Shown piece after piece: positions 5,996 to 7,331 of a DNA stretch of 7,331 bases. Below the pieces are notes generated by a model, which had not been told where the DNA came from, did no database searches, and was given only the letters and a program-made list of their open reading frames with translations. Position numbers and translations under genes: made by a program. How positions within the stretch are numbered: the stretch's first letter is position 1; every line of letters starts with the position of its first letter. The stretch covers positions 1-7,331 of the forward strand of contig JAJRWJ010000227.1 of assembly GCA_024276805.1 (NCBI GenBank), read 5' to 3'. This DNA comes from Gammaproteobacteria bacterium. GTDB lineage: Bacteria; Pseudomonadota; Gammaproteobacteria; Methylococcales; Methylomonadaceae.

Positions 5996-6649
5996 TCAGG
6001 ATTTTTTTTCATCCGCATTACTCAAGGCCTTGGCATTGCGCTGCGCCAACGTTTCTATGACTGCATCCAGTGACCCGGTGCGCTGCATTTCATTCCTGAA
6101 GCTCTTGCGATAATTGGTCACCAGACTGATCCCTTCAATAATGATATCGTAGACTTTCCAGTCCCCATCCACCAGCACCATCCGGTAACTGACTGCCACA
6201 GGCTGCCGGCCAGGCTGCAAAATCTCCGTTTTGACAATGACTTTTTTGCTGCTTTTTTTCACCATCGGCAAATAGCGAATCGCCCAGTCGTCGAATTCGA
6301 CAAATGCCCGGGCATAGGTTCTCACCAGCATGGTCTGAAACTCATGGGTAAACCGGGCCCTTTGCTCTTTATCGGCTTGTTTCCAATGCTTGCCCAGTAC
6401 CAGTGCAGAAATACGTCTGAAGTCGACATGTGGATAAATAATCTTCTCCACCAGATCGGTAACCCGGGCGAAGTCCTTGTTGAATTCTTCATCCTGCAGT
6501 TGTGCCTTCATTTGATTGGAGACATCTTCGATGGCCTTCTGGGGCGGCAATAAATCTGCTGCCGCGGCGCATGAAACCGGCATCAGGGCAAAAAAAGCAC
6601 TGCTCGATGCCAGCAATATAAAGGCAAAATAATTTTTCATCTTCATCAT
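5996..6649 (-). CDS. mlaC: MlaC, periplasmic phospholipid-binding protein (solitary gene)
   Basis: MlaC (Ttg2D) carries phospholipids through the periplasm between the outer-membrane MlaA complex and the inner-membrane MlaFEDB transporter, helping keep the outer membrane asymmetric. The 217-residue product starts with a signal peptide: Lys at 3 and 5, a hydrophobic core at about 7-23, and a likely cleavage after the AAAA at 28-31. C27 is not in a good lipobox (PVSC). Family features include the IYPHVDFRRIS region (71-81), VLGKHWKQADKEQRARFTHEFQ (84-105), and the C-terminal WKVYDIIIEGISLVTNYRKSF (164-184), which is strongly diagnostic. Three ATGs cluster at the start (6649, 6646, 6640). An AGAGG lies 12 nt before the first, so the exact start is uncertain. 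Unusually, it is not in an mlaFEDCB operon: hemB diverges upstream and hemF converges downstream. Confidence 0.95.
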   Translation of the reverse strand: MMKMKNYFAFILLASSSAFFALMPVSCAAAADLLPPQKAIEDVSNQMKAQLQDEEFNKDFARVTDLVEKIIYPHVDFRRISALVLGKHWKQADKEQRARFTHEFQTMLVRTYARAFVEFDDWAIRYLPMVKKSSKKVIVKTEILQPGRQPVAVSYRMVLVDGDWKVYDIIIEGISLVTNYRKSFRNEMQRTGSLDAVIETLAQRNAKALSNADEKKS

Positions 6650-6814
6650 CTTCGGATAGAACCTCTAAATATCGACACCAGGCTGAAAGGTGTGTCAGCA
6701 AACAATAATAAAACCTGCATAAATGCCTTCGAGTCTTCCACAACAGCCAACGACACCGGCTTTCTCACGGCATGTCAAGGCGCAGACAACTGCACAAGCC
6801 CCCCGTCTTCATTA

Positions 6815-6856
6815 TTGAAATTTGCTGAAGATTATGCCTGATATCCTTGCTACAAT
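6815..6856 (+). promoter_or_regulatory. Promoter-like elements for hemB
   Basis: Two overlapping options are visible. One is TTGAAA (6815-6820), an 18-bp spacer and TGATAT (6839-6844). The other is an extended -10, TGCTACAAT (6848-6856), without a good -35. The second would give a leader of about 28 nt. A short palindrome, TTCA-TTAT-TGAA (6808-6819), overlaps the -35 and could be an operator, but this is speculative. Confidence 0.45.
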
Positions 6857-6890
6857 AGCAAAACCGACATCCATTCATCCATTAAAACGC

Positions 6891-7331
6891 ATGCAAAAGC
6901 AGAGCAATAATAACATCAATTTCCCTGACACGCGCATGCGGCGAATGCGCTTTGGCGAATTCTCCCGTCGATTGATGCGCGAATCGCGGTTGACAGTCGA
7001 TGATTTGATCTATCCGATGTTTGTCATCGACGGTTCTGGCAAGCGACAGGCGATAGCTTCGATGCCGGGCATCGCACGCCTGTCTGTCGACATGCTGCTC
7101 GATGAGGCCAAAGAAATCCTCGAACTGGGTATTCCCGCGATTGCCTTGTTCCCGGTGCCATCACCCGACAGCAAATCGGATGATGCCCGTGAAGCCTACA
7201 ATCCGGACGGGCTGCTTCAGCGTACCGTGAAAACCTTAAAAGAGGCTTATCCGGATTTGGGCATCATTACTGATGTCGCTCTCGACCCGTTCACATCTCA
7301 TGGTCAGGATGGCCTGATCGACAGTACTGGC
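6891..7331 (+). CDS. hemB: HemB, delta-aminolevulinic acid dehydratase (5' part, cut by right edge)
   Basis: HemB (porphobilinogen synthase) condenses two 5-aminolevulinate molecules into porphobilinogen, the second dedicated tetrapyrrole step. The window holds the first 147 residues of about 330. These contain RMRRMRFGEFSRRLMRE (15-31), LTVDDLIYPMFV (34-45), SMPGIARLS (57-65), LGIPAIALFPVP (79-90) and DVALDPFTSHGQDG (128-141). In that last stretch the positions that are zinc-binding cysteines in zinc-type enzymes are aspartates (D128/D132/D140 region), the pattern of the magnesium-type enzyme known from Pseudomonas. The active-site lysines lie beyond the window. No Shine-Dalgarno is obvious before ATG 6891, but the N-terminus aligns with the family. 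The gene diverges from mlaC across a 241-bp gap. Confidence 0.96.
   Translation, partial: MQKQSNNNINFPDTRMRRMRFGEFSRRLMRESRLTVDDLIYPMFVIDGSGKRQAIASMPGIARLSVDMLLDEAKEILELGIPAIALFPVPSPDSKSDDAREAYNPDGLLQRTVKTLKEAYPDLGIITDVALDPFTSHGQDGLIDSTG

Noticed and set aside
5990..6010. Run of eight T after hemF, considered as a terminator tail
   Set aside because: No stable stem directly precedes it, and on the minus strand it encodes the last lysines of MlaC.
6489..6743. 84-codon minus-strand frame overlapping the mlaC start
   Set aside because: It is an alternate frame of mlaC and its upstream gap, with scattered cysteines and no signature.
6750..6778. Perfect minus-strand TTGACA (6778-6773) as the mlaC -35
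   Set aside because: The expected -10 position reads TGTCGT, which is poor, and the site is over 100 bp from the start codon; the match may be chance.
1..7331. Search for a new defence, toxin-antitoxin or other accessory system
   Set aside because: Apart from the transposase remnant, the genes are housekeeping or isolated small genes with no partner arrangement suggesting a system; no CRISPR-like spaced repeats were seen.

Overview
This window looks like an ordinary stretch of gammaproteobacterial chromosome with a decayed mobile-element edge on the left. The assignment rests on the gene set (CmoB, RimO, oxygen-dependent HemF, MlaC and an Mg-type HemB), all closely similar to gammaproteobacterial family members as I remember them, and on a REP-like palindrome pair of the 'CGTAGCCCGGA...GAATCCGG' kind common in environmental gammaproteobacteria. 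I cannot name the genus.

Layout. Positions 1-176 (minus) hold a truncated piece of a DDE transposase that runs off the left edge. About 177-571 has no gene I can support and ends in a likely promoter. A small three-helix membrane protein (DUF5658-like, plus) follows, convergent with a 69-residue four-cysteine protein (DUF1289-like, minus). Next is a HAD-superfamily hydrolase (plus), convergent with a two-gene minus-strand unit cmoB-rimO. That unit makes two translation-modifying enzymes: CmoB (wobble uridine carboxymethylation of tRNA) and RimO (methylthiolation of ribosomal protein S12). hemF (plus) diverges from cmoB across a 106-bp gap with promoter-like sequences for both directions. hemF is convergent with a solitary mlaC (minus, periplasmic phospholipid carrier), with a tandem repeat and two inverted REP-like elements between them. 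mlaC diverges from hemB (plus), which is cut by the right edge.

How the genes relate. hemB (second step of tetrapyrrole synthesis) and hemF (aerobic coproporphyrinogen III oxidation) both serve heme synthesis but are separate transcription units with mlaC between them. cmoB and rimO probably share one mRNA. The other genes look independently transcribed. I found no tRNA, rRNA, CRISPR array or phage genes, and no convincing new multi-gene system. The points most worth a second look are the orphan mlaC, the overlapping divergent cmoB/hemF promoters, the four-cysteine small protein, the HAD enzyme of unknown substrate, the REP pair and the truncated transposase.
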